Source of the DNA: a virus | IMG/VR virus record: IMGVR_UViG_3300044796_000662 | Coordinates: 1 to 64,000 of that record | Strand: one strand, 5' to 3' | DNA: 64,000 nt | Part shown: positions 23,301 to 31,584 of the stretch, piece after piece | Numbering within the stretch: position 1 is the stretch's first letter | Layout of the letters: every line of letters starts with the position of its first letter | Position numbers and translations under genes: made by a program | The notes under the pieces: generated by a model | Databases searched by the model: none | What the model saw: the letters and a program-made list of their open reading frames with translations, nothing else | What the model was told of the DNA's origin: nothing

Positions 23301-23744
23301 TCAGGCTGTCTTCCCGAACAGGCGAGCAAGGAGCCCAGGCTTGCTGACCGCGACCGCCGGCGCGACCACGGGGACGGGCTCGGACTTGGGGGCCTCCTGA
23401 ACGACCGCTGCGGGCGCTGGTTCCGAAGCCAGCCACGCCTTGACGTTCGCCAGCTCCAGCTTGAAGCCGTGGGCCATCGCCACATTGCAGATGCCGGAAG
23501 CGGAGGGCATGTTGAACTCGCCGCACTTCGGCTCGCACGCGATGTACGGCTTACCGCGCAGCATCGCGTAAGCGAGGAGCAGGAGCCTCGTCTCGTCGCC
23601 GTAGTCGCGCTTCTCGACCCACGCCTGCCAGCGATCCATGCCGGCTGCGTCGCGGATTGCTCCACGCAGGACCGTGCGGCTCACGTGCTCGCGGTCACAA
23701 AGGCTCTTCTTGATCTCGGGGTACTTCACGTTTTTCTTGCTCAT
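23301..23744 (-). CDS. Unknown 147-aa protein
   Basis: GGAGAG precedes ATG 23744. The basic N-terminus and helical middle contain a C-E-P-K-C pair; an Ala/Pro/Val linker leads to a short amphipathic C-terminus (L-L-A-R-L-F-G-K) that could touch a membrane or clamp-like partner. First gene of the small-zinc-protein run. Confidence 0.6.
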   Translation of the reverse strand: MSKKNVKYPEIKKSLCDREHVSRTVLRGAIRDAAGMDRWQAWVEKRDYGDETRLLLLAYAMLRGKPYIACEPKCGEFNMPSASGICNVAMAHGFKLELANVKAWLASEPAPAAVVQEAPKSEPVPVVAPAVAVSKPGLLARLFGKTA

Positions 23745-23911
23745 GACACTCTCCGTTTTCGTTGGGTTGCTCGACCTGGTTGGAGGGAGCATCGCCACGG
23801 AGGGCCACGAGCGCGCTGCGGGTGCAGCTACGTGAAACCGCTGATGTACAGCTAGAGCATGGGAGGCATTCTGCGGCCCATGGCCGGGGATGTCAAGAGC
23901 TTCGCTGACGG

Positions 23912-24916
23912 CTAGACGCTCTCGCCGCGGGGGACGCAGAACTTGTCGTCGTCCATGACGGCGTTCATCTCGGCCACGGACATGATGCGCTTCTCGGGGA
24001 AGAGGACGTCGTTGATGACCCTCGTCAGCTCCTCGGGGGTGAGTTTGCTACCGCCGACACGAGGGCTGCCGCCAACGGTGTTGGAACCGCCCCAGCAATC
24101 CAGGGCATCCTTCCCCTCCTCCGCGTTGAAGCGCTTGAAGAGTGCCTGAAGGTTGAACGGAATGAAGGGCGACATGCGTCCAAGCACATACGTGTACTTG
24201 CCGTCCGGCCTCTCACGCACGCTCACGTAGGCGCGGATGCCTTCGGCGAACATTCCGGTTCTGGCCTGCGCTCCGGTCTCCTTGACCATCTTCCAGCCCT
24301 TGCCGCCCCCGATGACCTCGAAGCGTGTGTCAAGGTGCCTCCGGTCACCGTTGCCCACGAGGTGATGACCGATGCGGTTGGCCACGTCTTCGATGATGGA
24401 TCGGTAGGCGTGGGGCTGCTTCTTGTCGATCTCCCCTGACAAGCGGAACTGCCTGTAGGGCTCGAAGATCCACGCCAGCTCTTGCAAGACCGGCAAGTCA
24501 ACGGGAAAAGGGTAAGCGCCCGCAGTTGCGTCGAGCGCGTCCTCCATGGCGACCAGCCTGTTGAGCAGGGGGTTCATCGTCTGCTCCGACCAGTGGTGGT
24601 TCTTGAGCAGGAACCAGGAAAGGCACACGTCCTCGTCGCAGTCGTTGACGTAGACGTTGGCCTTCGGCCCTTCGTTCGTCCGAAACAGCTCGAAGAGACC
24701 CTGGCGAATCACCATGAGGGTCTGCGCACACGTCGCGCGAGTGGCCAGTCGGTCCACCTCTTCGTGGTGGTTGATGTTCAGAGCGACACGCCTCTCGTTG
24801 AACTGCGGGCCGCCATAGACGAACCCGTCGAGTGCGATGGCGTACGGGCCAGCTTTCGCCACGAACTCGTCCCACTGCATCGGAGGTAGCTGAGGTTCGA
24901 CCATGAGCTTGATCAT
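23912..24916 (-). CDS. DHH-like phosphoesterase-family protein (tentative)
   Basis: 334 aa. N-I-N-H-H-E-E-V-D-R near residue 47, V-N-D-C-D-E-D-V-C-L near 88, and a C-terminal glycine-rich G-G-S-N-T-V-G-G-S-P-R suggest the DHH/DHHA1 layout (Asp/His metal sites, then a Gly-rich substrate-binding domain). Such enzymes cut short oligonucleotides, cyclic dinucleotides or pyrophosphates. ATG 24916 is 10 nt after a GGTGTA element. The frame is open back to the TAG of the ATP-grasp gene. Confidence 0.45.
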   Translation of the reverse strand: MIKLMVEPQLPPMQWDEFVAKAGPYAIALDGFVYGGPQFNERRVALNINHHEEVDRLATRATCAQTLMVIRQGLFELFRTNEGPKANVYVNDCDEDVCLSWFLLKNHHWSEQTMNPLLNRLVAMEDALDATAGAYPFPVDLPVLQELAWIFEPYRQFRLSGEIDKKQPHAYRSIIEDVANRIGHHLVGNGDRRHLDTRFEVIGGGKGWKMVKETGAQARTGMFAEGIRAYVSVRERPDGKYTYVLGRMSPFIPFNLQALFKRFNAEEGKDALDCWGGSNTVGGSPRVGGSKLTPEELTRVINDVLFPEKRIMSVAEMNAVMDDDKFCVPRGESV

Positions 24917-24926
24917 GGCCGGATCA

Positions 24927-24932
24927 TACACC
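24927..24932 (-). promoter_or_regulatory. GGTGTA element
   Basis: 10 nt before ATG 24916; overlaps the last base of the ATP-grasp stop. Confidence 0.55.
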
Positions 24933-25735
24933 TACCCGGTGCGGTCTGCGATCCAGCGACCGTAGGCAGCGGATTCCCCAATCGGAACGCTCGTGTACTG
25001 GAGCAAGTCCAACACAACCTTCGGGTTGCAGTCGTAGATCCCCGATCCGAAGAGAGGGTTTGCTTCGATGACTGCCCAGCCTCGGTCTCGGATCCATCCC
25101 ACGTCGATCACCACGGGGAGGTCGCTCTCGATCTGTCGGTGAGACAGAACATCCGCCATGAAGCGCTGCATGGACTTCATCTCCGCTTCCTTGGAGATCC
25201 ATTGCACGCACTTGCCATCGTCAAGACGGCTGTAGCAGGCGCTCGTGCGCACCGTGCTGGCCATGACGAAGTTGCGGAACTCCGACTCGAACACCACTGG
25301 CTCGGACATGAGCACGGGAGTGGAGTTGGGCAGCAACCGCGTCTGGTCTTGGAAGTCGAGCGCGGATCCGTAGACCTTCGCCGGGAAGCACTTCTCGTCC
25401 GCTGGCTTGATGAATGACCTGCCGGGTAGGATCCGGGCGTCCTTGAGCGTCAAGAACTGGACGCTCCTCTTCAGGAAGTCGCTCGGCACGCGCGTGAGCC
25501 AGTCGAAAGGCGGCTCGATGAGCACCCTGTCGAACCGTTCCGCGACACCAGCGCAAAACAGGGGCTCACCGTAGATGGCGAGCCCCGTGTTTGCGTGCCA
25601 GGTTTCCTTGACCTCGTCCGGTACACGCCAGGTACGCAGGCGGTAGACGTCCCATGCTGGGGACAGTTTCACTGCCGCTCTCCACAGAGCGTTGGTGTCC
25701 TGCGTGAAGCGCGGTGTCAGGACGAGGAGCGGCAA
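24932..25735 (-). CDS. ATP-grasp domain protein
   Basis: 267 aa. V-I-D-V-G-W-I-R-D-R-G-W-A-V-I-E-A-N near residues 208-225 is the ATP-grasp metal-binding end; F-I-K-P-A-D-E-K near 107 supplies the nucleotide lysine. Resembles stand-alone phage/bacterial ATP-grasp proteins of unknown substrate. TTG start with GAGGA 4 nt upstream. A single TAG separates it, in frame, from the DHH-like gene. Confidence 0.65.
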   Translation of the reverse strand: MPLLVLTPRFTQDTNALWRAAVKLSPAWDVYRLRTWRVPDEVKETWHANTGLAIYGEPLFCAGVAERFDRVLIEPPFDWLTRVPSDFLKRSVQFLTLKDARILPGRSFIKPADEKCFPAKVYGSALDFQDQTRLLPNSTPVLMSEPVVFESEFRNFVMASTVRTSACYSRLDDGKCVQWISKEAEMKSMQRFMADVLSHRQIESDLPVVIDVGWIRDRGWAVIEANPLFGSGIYDCNPKVVLDLLQYTSVPIGESAAYGRWIADRTG

Positions 25736-26074
25736 TCAGTCCTCGCTGTCGTAGCCCCTGGAGCCGCGCTTGCCCGCTGGCTCATCGTGCCGACGCCGAC
25801 CCTTGCCGGCCGGCTTGCGCTGATCGGCGACCTCGACGTAGCTCGTGACCTGGGCCGAACCGCCCATCGAGCTGCCGCCTTGCGGGGCGGGCGCTCCGCC
25901 TCCGTTCTGCATGTCCTTCTGCGCCTTGCGGGCCTGACGGCACGGCTTGCAGCGCGTCGGAGAGGTGAAGCCCTTCTCGGCGAAGAAGGCTTGCTCGCCA
26001 GCCTCGAAGAGGAAGGGTTGCTTGCAGTCGCGGCAGTTGAGGGTCTGGTCCTGAAACGGGTTCACGTTGTTCAT
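25736..26074 (-). CDS. Zinc-ribbon protein (zf-trcl type)
   Basis: 112 aa. N-C-R-D-C ... F-E-A-G-E-Q-A-F-F-A-E-K-G-F ... R-C-K-P-C-R at about 12-50 is the 'probable zinc-ribbon' fold seen in many bacteria. A Gly/Ala/Ser linker and basic C-terminus follow. AAGGA precedes ATG 26074. Role unknown, perhaps RNA-associated. Confidence 0.75.
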   Translation of the reverse strand: MNNVNPFQDQTLNCRDCKQPFLFEAGEQAFFAEKGFTSPTRCKPCRQARKAQKDMQNGGGAPAPQGGSSMGGSAQVTSYVEVADQRKPAGKGRRRHDEPAGKRGSRGYDSED

Positions 26075-26103
26075 CACTCGATCCTTGCGGTTACACTGAG
26101 CAG

Positions 26104-26433
26104 TTACGCCTGCCCCACGGTTTGGGTGCCCCCGAAGATGGTGTCCCATCCTGATTTGTAGGCGGCACTGTTGACCATCGCTGGGCCGCCCTTGTGGACG
26201 ACCTCATCGACTCTGTACAAGTTATCTTGAAGGTGACTGATACGAAGAACGTCACTGACGTCGTCGGGCTTGTCCTCCGGGGGGCCTTCGGGCAGCACAC
26301 GCATGGTGCCGCTCTCGATGACCGTCCCCGTGTCCTCTTCCCGTTGACGGACGAAGGTGATGTCCCCGTTCGGCAGAACAGGTCCGACCGCGATCACGTC
26401 GCTATGGTTGTCGGTCTTCTTCTCGTCCGCCAC
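26104..26433 (-). CDS. Unknown 109-aa protein
   Basis: GTG start, 9 nt after a GGTGTA element that overlaps the end of the upstream gene. Beta-rich. The upstream J-domain gene ends in TAG two codons before this start and in the same frame. Confidence 0.55.
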   Translation of the reverse strand: MADEKKTDNHSDVIAVGPVLPNGDITFVRQREEDTGTVIESGTMRVLPEGPPEDKPDDVSDVLRISHLQDNLYRVDEVVHKGGPAMVNSAAYKSGWDTIFGGTQTVGQA

Positions 26434-26439
26434 GACAGC

Positions 26440-26856
26440 CTATACACCGTTTCGTTGCTTGCGGAGGTTGATGGTGATGGGCACCCTCACCACGCCTATC
26501 TCAGGGCGACTACCCGGGTTTACCCAGCTCACCCCGATGTACGAAGGGCTGACAACCGGATAAGGGGCCTGCGGCTTGGGAGGCGGTGGCGGCTGGATCT
26601 GGACCTTGTCCAGCGCGGACTTCACGAGGACGAGCATCTTGAAGCGCTCGGTCTTGACCGTGTCTCCGCCGTTCCTGTCCGGGTGTAGCTCCAGGCACAG
26701 CCGGCGGAAGTTGTGCTTCGCCCGTTCCTTCAGACTGGCCAGCGTCTCTTGAGCCCTCTCGAAGGGCATCCTGTCGCAGGCTTGCAGCTCGGCAACCGAG
26801 ATGCCCAGATCGCTCAAACCTCGTGTCATCGTTACAGGATCTACGGCTGGGGTCAT
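26440..26856 (-). CDS. J-domain protein
   Basis: 138 aa. An N-terminal J-domain (F-R-R-L-C-L-E-L-H-P-D-R-N-G-G-D near residues 50-65, HPD intact) is followed by a proline-rich segment and a beta-rich C-terminus. J-domains activate Hsp70. The last codons N-G-V-stop contain the GGTGTA element used by the next gene. No ribosome site is obvious. Confidence 0.7.
   Translation of the reverse strand: MTPAVDPVTMTRGLSDLGISVAELQACDRMPFERAQETLASLKERAKHNFRRLCLELHPDRNGGDTVKTERFKMLVLVKSALDKVQIQPPPPPKPQAPYPVVSPSYIGVSWVNPGSRPEIGVVRVPITINLRKQRNGV
26443..26448 (-). promoter_or_regulatory. GGTGTA element
   Basis: 9 nt before GTG 26433; encodes G-V at the end of the J-domain protein. Confidence 0.55.
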
Positions 26857-26864
26857 GACACGAC

Positions 26865-26870
26865 GGTGTA
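26865..26870 (+). promoter_or_regulatory. GGTGTA element, longer leader
   Basis: 46 nt before ATG 26917, which has its own AGGAAG site. Confidence 0.45.
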
Positions 26871-26916
26871 TCGTTTTAACGAGCGCACTGATGCGCCGAC
26901 ATAGGAAGAACCTCGA

Positions 26917-28413
26917 ATGCCTCAAGATCGTCCGGCCATTGGTGAGACTTGGGAGATCCCCGATCCCTACGGAAGGGTCACGAGGGGAATCGTCTCGGAG
27001 GTCACCCCGACGATGGTTGTCCTCGTAGCCCTCACGGGTGCGCGCCTGCGCGTGCCCGCTGGACGCTTTCCAACTCAGTGGCGTTTCGCTGCTTCTCCCC
27101 CAGTGACGAGCATCAACTGTCGCTGCGGACGGCCTGGCATCCTGCGCTACACGCGAGGCGTGAGCCCGGACTTCGTGTGCCCGAAGCACCTTCCCGTGGG
27201 GGAGATCGCGACGCTGCACACCCCAGGGACACCAGTCACAGAACGTGCTGCACCCCCAAAGAACATTATCCAGTGCCCTCAGTGCGGCAACGCGGATCCT
27301 GTCGAGGATGCACGCATCCGGCACATCGGGACTCTGGAGCGCGGCGAGACCGGATGGTGGACTTGCACCATGTGCAGCTCACGCTGGGGTCTCATCGCCG
27401 AGCCGGCCAACGAGACGGACAATCGAACGCGCTGGTACTACGAGGCGCTTCGAGACCTCCACCACACGATGGACGAGCACAACGTCGAGATCACCACCAT
27501 CGAGATGAGCCGCTCCGCCTGGAACGCGATCTCGGCCCTCGTCTCCCCCGACTTCACGACCAACGGCGAAGAGCCCAACTCCGGGATGGAGATCGCTCGC
27601 CTGTTCGACATCCCGGTCAAGATGATCGCCTCGCTCATGGACGGGGCGATTCTCCTTCGCGCCCGCAACGCCCCCGCAGGGAGCGTCGTCTCTCCGGGTC
27701 GCAAGCCCGTCCAGAAGATCGGCGGCGTTGGGGGTCGTGCAGGGGTCGTAGGGGAGAGCACGCGGCCTCGCGACCAAACGATGCTCGGGGCGCTTGAACG
27801 CCTCTACGAGACCGACCGGGTGTCCCGAAGGACGCTTCTTGACGCGATGCGTCTACCGGAAGCGCCCCCTCCCGAGGTTCTGCCCACACCTACCCCTATC
27901 CCCGTGGAACCGCCGCCCGTGCTCCTCGAAAAGGTGTCGAACGCCGTGCGTGACCAGCGAAAGCCCAAGGCCGGTGACCGCTTCACGAGTCGCAGGACGG
28001 GCAAGACCGTCGATGTTCTGCGCATCGAGGAGAGGGACGGAATGTGGGCCGTCGCGCTCCAGGAGTCCTCGTACGGCAAGGACACCCTACCAAACTCCCC
28101 GACCATCCTGTGGGCCAACGACTTCGTAGCCGAGTACGTCCCCTTCGGATCGAGCGCTCGTCAACCAGAGCCCGAACCCGTGGCCCCGCTCAACATCAAC
28201 GTGTCTGCCGGCGAGGAATGGTACAGCGCGGAGCACAACGAGTACGTGACCGTGGAGAGCCTCGACCTGCGCAAGATGAAGGCGGTCGCCCGCGGTGCCT
28301 CGACGGGCAAGCTGCGCAACATCCACCTGGACGACTTCAACGACGAGACCAAGTGCAAGCGCATCGTGCGCACCACCGCCCATCGGCGGCTCATGGGTGA
28401 CGACGAATACTGA
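26917..28413 (+). CDS. Multi-zinc-ribbon protein with RLM-acidic C-terminal tail
   Basis: 498 aa. Cys pairs at about 68-89 (N-C-R-C, F-V-C-P) and 119-151 (C-P-Q-C, C-T-M-C) make two zinc ribbons; a helical region, a proline-rich linker and two SH3-like beta segments follow. It ends TAHRRLMGDDEY. AGGAAG precedes ATG 26917; a GGTGTA element lies 46 nt upstream. A hub or scaffold role is speculative. Confidence 0.65.
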   Translation: MPQDRPAIGETWEIPDPYGRVTRGIVSEVTPTMVVLVALTGARLRVPAGRFPTQWRFAASPPVTSINCRCGRPGILRYTRGVSPDFVCPKHLPVGEIATLHTPGTPVTERAAPPKNIIQCPQCGNADPVEDARIRHIGTLERGETGWWTCTMCSSRWGLIAEPANETDNRTRWYYEALRDLHHTMDEHNVEITTIEMSRSAWNAISALVSPDFTTNGEEPNSGMEIARLFDIPVKMIASLMDGAILLRARNAPAGSVVSPGRKPVQKIGGVGGRAGVVGESTRPRDQTMLGALERLYETDRVSRRTLLDAMRLPEAPPPEVLPTPTPIPVEPPPVLLEKVSNAVRDQRKPKAGDRFTSRRTGKTVDVLRIEERDGMWAVALQESSYGKDTLPNSPTILWANDFVAEYVPFGSSARQPEPEPVAPLNINVSAGEEWYSAEHNEYVTVESLDLRKMKAVARGASTGKLRNIHLDDFNDETKCKRIVRTTAHRRLMGDDEY

Positions 28414-28430
28414 CTCAGCTATACAGCGGG

Positions 28431-28541
28431 ATGCTGAAGCGCTCCCTCCCGTTCCGCAAGACCCACGCCAGCGGCACCCCCTTGAAAAAGCATAGGAAAA
28501 GAGCGATAAAGGGTGGCCTGCCGACGAACCACCAGGACTAG
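28431..28541 (+). CDS. Possible 36-aa basic peptide
   Basis: M-L-K-R-S-L-P-F-R-K, then L-K-K-H-R-K-R: strongly basic, possibly nucleic-acid binding. GCGGG precedes the ATG and ATACAG lies 5 nt further upstream. Its small size leaves doubt. Confidence 0.35.
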   Translation: MLKRSLPFRKTHASGTPLKKHRKRAIKGGLPTNHQD

Positions 28542-28553
28542 GGGGCGCTGATC

Positions 28554-28559
28554 GGTGTA
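28554..28559 (+). promoter_or_regulatory. GGTGTA element
   Basis: 11 nt before ATG 28571 of the XRE regulator. Confidence 0.6.
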
Positions 28560-28570
28560 AGTACGGATCG

Positions 28571-28984
28571 ATGGCGGACTCCGTGGGAACAGTGAAGAAA
28601 ATCCAGCAGAAGCCGAAGCGCAGCAAGAGCGTGACCCGTCACTTTGGGCTTGCGCTCCGGAAAATGCGCGAGGCCAAAGGAATGCGCCTGCTCGACCTGG
28701 CCGAGCACTTGGACGTGAGCTTGCCATACCTCTCGGACGTCGAGCGCGGAAGACGTGAGCCTCTCTCCAATGACCGCATCAAGCTAGCGGCGCTGCACCT
28801 CGAAGGCGACGCCCTCTTGCTCATCGAGGAAGCGATCCGCGACCGTGGCTTCGTCACCCTCCCGATCGACGACCGCGACAACTTGCGGGTCAAGGCCGCG
28901 ATGATGCTCGTCGTCGCCCTGCCGGATGCCGGCGATGACGTCGTGCGCAAGATCATCAACACGCTGAAGGCTTCCACCGCCTAG
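28571..28984 (+). CDS. XRE-family HTH regulator
   Basis: 137 aa. HTH at about 27-80: L-A-L-R-K-M-R-E-A-K-G then L-A-E-H-L-D-V-S-L-P-Y-L-S-D-V-E-R-G-R-R, the classic Cro/CI-like helix pair. The C-terminus is helical. ATG is 11 nt after a GGTGTA element. Its stop shares CTAG with the convergent phosphoesterase gene. Confidence 0.85.
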   Translation: MADSVGTVKKIQQKPKRSKSVTRHFGLALRKMREAKGMRLLDLAEHLDVSLPYLSDVERGRREPLSNDRIKLAALHLEGDALLLIEEAIRDRGFVTLPIDDRDNLRVKAAMMLVVALPDAGDDVVRKIINTLKASTA

Positions 28985-29775
28985 AACGTGAGCACGTCGG
29001 TCACGCGCGGGTACCCGTACGCCGCGTGACCCGTGCGGACGAGCAGGTTCGGTGACCGTTCGTAGCGCCCTGCGCTGTGCGTGTGTCCGCAGAAGACCGT
29101 GAACTCCACATCGGGGTTCGCGCCCGTGACCTCGTCGAGCATCTCGCCCATCGAGCGGTTGCTCATCCAGGGCAAGAAGTTTTTGTCGGACATCTGCCCC
29201 TGGTGCCAGGTCGCTTGCGCGTACGGGGGCACGTGCGTGGCGAAGAGGATGCGCTTGTAGCCTTGAGCGACCGCCGCTTCGAGTAGAATGCGGGCCTCCT
29301 CTGTGAACGCGTCAGCGATCTCCCGCACTGTCGTGATGATCTCCTCCTGCGAGCATCCGAGCAGCTCTCGAATCGTCATGAAGTCGCTCAGCACGACATT
29401 CGACCGCTTGGGGTCGCCGAGCCGAGCATCGTACCACCCGTCGTGCCCCACGAGCGCGACGCCCGGTGCCAGCTCCACGGTCCCGGCCTTGGGCAGCCAG
29501 CGGGCCTTGCCCGCCATCTCCTCGGCCTTCACCCGCATGCCCACGATCGAGCCCCTGTACGCGTCGTGGTTGCCGAGGACGAAGTAGACCGGCGCGCCCA
29601 CCCCTTCGGCGAACGACTCGATGAGCGTGTTGAAGTCCGGATACTCCCCAATGTCGCCGGTCACGAGCACAGCACCAAGGTCAGGGATCGCCTCTCGGAC
29701 CTTCAGTCCGAAGTCCCTGGGGCCTTCAGTGTCCAGGAAGTTGAGGTGCGGGTCAGTAATCCAGGGAAGTTGCAT
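28981..29775 (-). CDS. Calcineurin-like metallophosphoesterase
   Basis: 264 aa. Motifs in order: T-D-P-H (7-10), G-D-I-G-E near 40, G-N-H-D near 68, A-T-H-V-P-P near 178 and G-H-T-H near 230, the full set of dimetal ligands. Substrates of this family range from DNA ends to cyclic nucleotides and ADP-ribose derivatives; specificity cannot be read here. GTAGGGGGAA sits between the GGTGTA element and ATG 29775. Confidence 0.85.
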   Translation of the reverse strand: MQLPWITDPHLNFLDTEGPRDFGLKVREAIPDLGAVLVTGDIGEYPDFNTLIESFAEGVGAPVYFVLGNHDAYRGSIVGMRVKAEEMAGKARWLPKAGTVELAPGVALVGHDGWYDARLGDPKRSNVVLSDFMTIRELLGCSQEEIITTVREIADAFTEEARILLEAAVAQGYKRILFATHVPPYAQATWHQGQMSDKNFLPWMSNRSMGEMLDEVTGANPDVEFTVFCGHTHSAGRYERSPNLLVRTGHAAYGYPRVTDVLTF

Positions 29776-29787
29776 GGCAATTCCCCC

Positions 29788-29793
29788 TACACC
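29788..29793 (-). promoter_or_regulatory. GGTGTA element
   Basis: 12 nt before ATG 29775, with GGGGGAA between. Confidence 0.6.
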
Positions 29794-29928
29794 GCTGGGC
29801 GAAGATCGTGTATTGTCCGACTATCGCCTTTTTGTCGCACAACGTCTGACGCGCCGCATGAGGGTGGCTCTACGATGATCGTGCGCTATGGTGGAAGTGC
29901 CCGCAGGTCTGAATAAGGACGGTTCCGG

Positions 29929-30267
29929 ATGCCTAAGCAGCAACACATCAAGCAACCGGCTCAACGCCCAGCGGTCCCAGCGTGGAAGGCGATCGACAGC
30001 CTGGGGTACAAGGCGTCGCTCTACCTCGCTTCAGCCGACAAGCAGCGCGGTGTCGTTCTCCTCAAGTGTCCTTTGCGGCCATCCCTGACAGGGGTCGCAT
30101 GGTGGCAGGGCTCCGAATGGGAAGACCCCGCACGACTGCGAGCGCAGATCCAGTGGAGCCCTTCAACGCTGAGCCTCCTCGCCTGGGCAGCCGAGCATCC
30201 GACCGTCAGCGAGTTCGACACGCTTCTGCACCTTCTGACGCTTCAAGTCCAGCGCACATCGAATTGA
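29929..30267 (+). CDS. Unknown 112-aa protein
   Basis: Basic N-terminus and Trp-containing middle (V-A-W-W-Q-G-S-E-W), helical end. The 153-bp stretch before it (29776-29928) holds the leftward promoter-like element and nothing else I can identify. Confidence 0.55.
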   Translation: MPKQQHIKQPAQRPAVPAWKAIDSLGYKASLYLASADKQRGVVLLKCPLRPSLTGVAWWQGSEWEDPARLRAQIQWSPSTLSLLAWAAEHPTVSEFDTLLHLLTLQVQRTSN

Positions 30268-30269
30268 GC

Positions 30270-30275
30270 GGTGTA
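30270..30275 (+). promoter_or_regulatory. GGTGTA element
   Basis: 11 nt before ATG 30287. Confidence 0.6.
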
Positions 30276-30286
30276 GGGGCGCCGCA

Positions 30287-30853
30287 ATGGCGACCCAAGG
30301 CTACGACCCTCTTCTCAAGCTGGCACAGATCTTCTGGGGCACAGGAACACTCACGCCAGAGCAGATCGATCTAGCACGCATCTCGGTCATGGAATCCACG
30401 AGGGTCAACGATCCCTTGCAGAACTACCGTGAGCCGGAGCTGGATCAGCCCCCGCTCGGCCGCTTCATGAAGGAGCAGGAGAGAGTTACTGGTAGGCACG
30501 GCCTCACCCTCGTTGAGGCGGACCTGGCACACGGTCTCCTCATCTGCATTCAAACCGGCGCCTACCACGATTCCCACCACCCGCCGCCGCTGGGGATCTA
30601 CGACCACTTCAAGGGAGGCGTCTACCTCATCACGGGGTACTCTCGATGGGCGAGCGGCAACGGCGAGCCGGTCATCGAGTACCTCTCGATGCTCTTCGGC
30701 ACGAAGCACACTCGTCTCCTCGATCAATGGATCGAGGTCGTGAAGTGGCCGGATGGCCGCTACCGCAGTCGCTTCATCTACCGCGGCGCCAACCTCACGG
30801 TAGCGGAACCGTCCTTCAAGGTCCCAAGCCCCACTCATCCGCCCGAGGGGTGA
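30287..30853 (+). CDS. DUF1653-like domain protein
   Basis: 188 aa. Residues ~103-165 (G-I-Y-D-H-F-K-G-G-V-Y-L-I-T then V-I-E-Y-L-S-M-L-F-G) match the small DUF1653 barrel. The N-terminal 100 residues are unassigned. Start 11 nt after a GGTGTA element. First gene of a tightly overlapping rightward run to 33771. Confidence 0.6.
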   Translation: MATQGYDPLLKLAQIFWGTGTLTPEQIDLARISVMESTRVNDPLQNYREPELDQPPLGRFMKEQERVTGRHGLTLVEADLAHGLLICIQTGAYHDSHHPPPLGIYDHFKGGVYLITGYSRWASGNGEPVIEYLSMLFGTKHTRLLDQWIEVVKWPDGRYRSRFIYRGANLTVAEPSFKVPSPTHPPEG

Positions 30854-31584
30854 TGTACGGCGCGGCCATCCTTACCAATCCGGCCCCCGGGTGGTCCTTT
30901 CGGGTTGCCGAAGAAGTCCTGCCCGGCGCGGCCATCATTGCCTTCGGCAACGACTTCGTGGGCATCGAAGGACGACTTGCGGATCTTGAGGTACGGGACA
31001 CGTTCGTGGTCTTGGCGCCGCGAGCGTTCTGTTTCGCGTTCTTCTTCCGCAAGCCGCTCAGCGAGCCGACCGTGACCGACCAGTTGTCCGCGACGAGCAC
31101 GGGCGCTGTCGCTATCGACGAGTGCCGAGTGCATCCCGTTTCGGGAGACGACTACGGCCGCAGTTCCCGCAACGCCAAGGGTACCAACAACGCCCACCAG
31201 GGGTTCAAAGGCAAGGCGTTCAAAATCAAGGAGCGCCACGAGGACTACGCTCACAGCGACGGACGCTGGCCGCCGAACCTGTTGCTCATGCACGGACAGG
31301 ACTGTGGGACCGTCTGTACATCGGACTGCCCCGTGAAACTCCTTGACACACAGAGCGGGGAGTTGACGAGCGGCATGATGGTGCCCGGACAGAAGCGCGT
31401 GCAGACCAACGGCGCTGGGGGCTATCACGGCGGCTTCGACGAGACCGCCTCGCTTCGGGGGTCATATGGGGACACGGGAGGGGCCAGCCGCTTCTTCCCG
31501 CAGTTCTACAACGAGTCCGAGGTACTCGACTGGTTCCGCACCCTGGTCTTGCCGCCGGGCCTGACTCTGTACGAGGGCACATGA
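30853..31584 (+). CDS. DNA-methyltransferase-like fragment, copy 1 (no catalytic motif)
   Basis: 243 aa. Contains the middle and C-terminal landmarks of phage N6-adenine methyltransferases: A-I-I-A-F-G near 33, R-K-P-L-S near 73, T-G-A-V-A-I-D-E-C-R-V near 90, G-R-W-P-P-N-L-L-L near 137 and G-G-A-S-R-F-F near 215. The catalytic DPPY-type motif and the F-x-G-x-G SAM site are missing. Probably not an active methylase alone; could bind DNA, a base or a partner. Confidence 0.6.
   Translation: MYGAAILTNPAPGWSFRVAEEVLPGAAIIAFGNDFVGIEGRLADLEVRDTFVVLAPRAFCFAFFFRKPLSEPTVTDQLSATSTGAVAIDECRVHPVSGDDYGRSSRNAKGTNNAHQGFKGKAFKIKERHEDYAHSDGRWPPNLLLMHGQDCGTVCTSDCPVKLLDTQSGELTSGMMVPGQKRVQTNGAGGYHGGFDETASLRGSYGDTGGASRFFPQFYNESEVLDWFRTLVLPPGLTLYEGT

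Noticed and set aside
23745-23911. Small ORF (18 codons) at about 23859
   Set aside because: Too short, no ribosome site or GGTGTA element; the stretch holds only weak GGCC-type inverted repeats.
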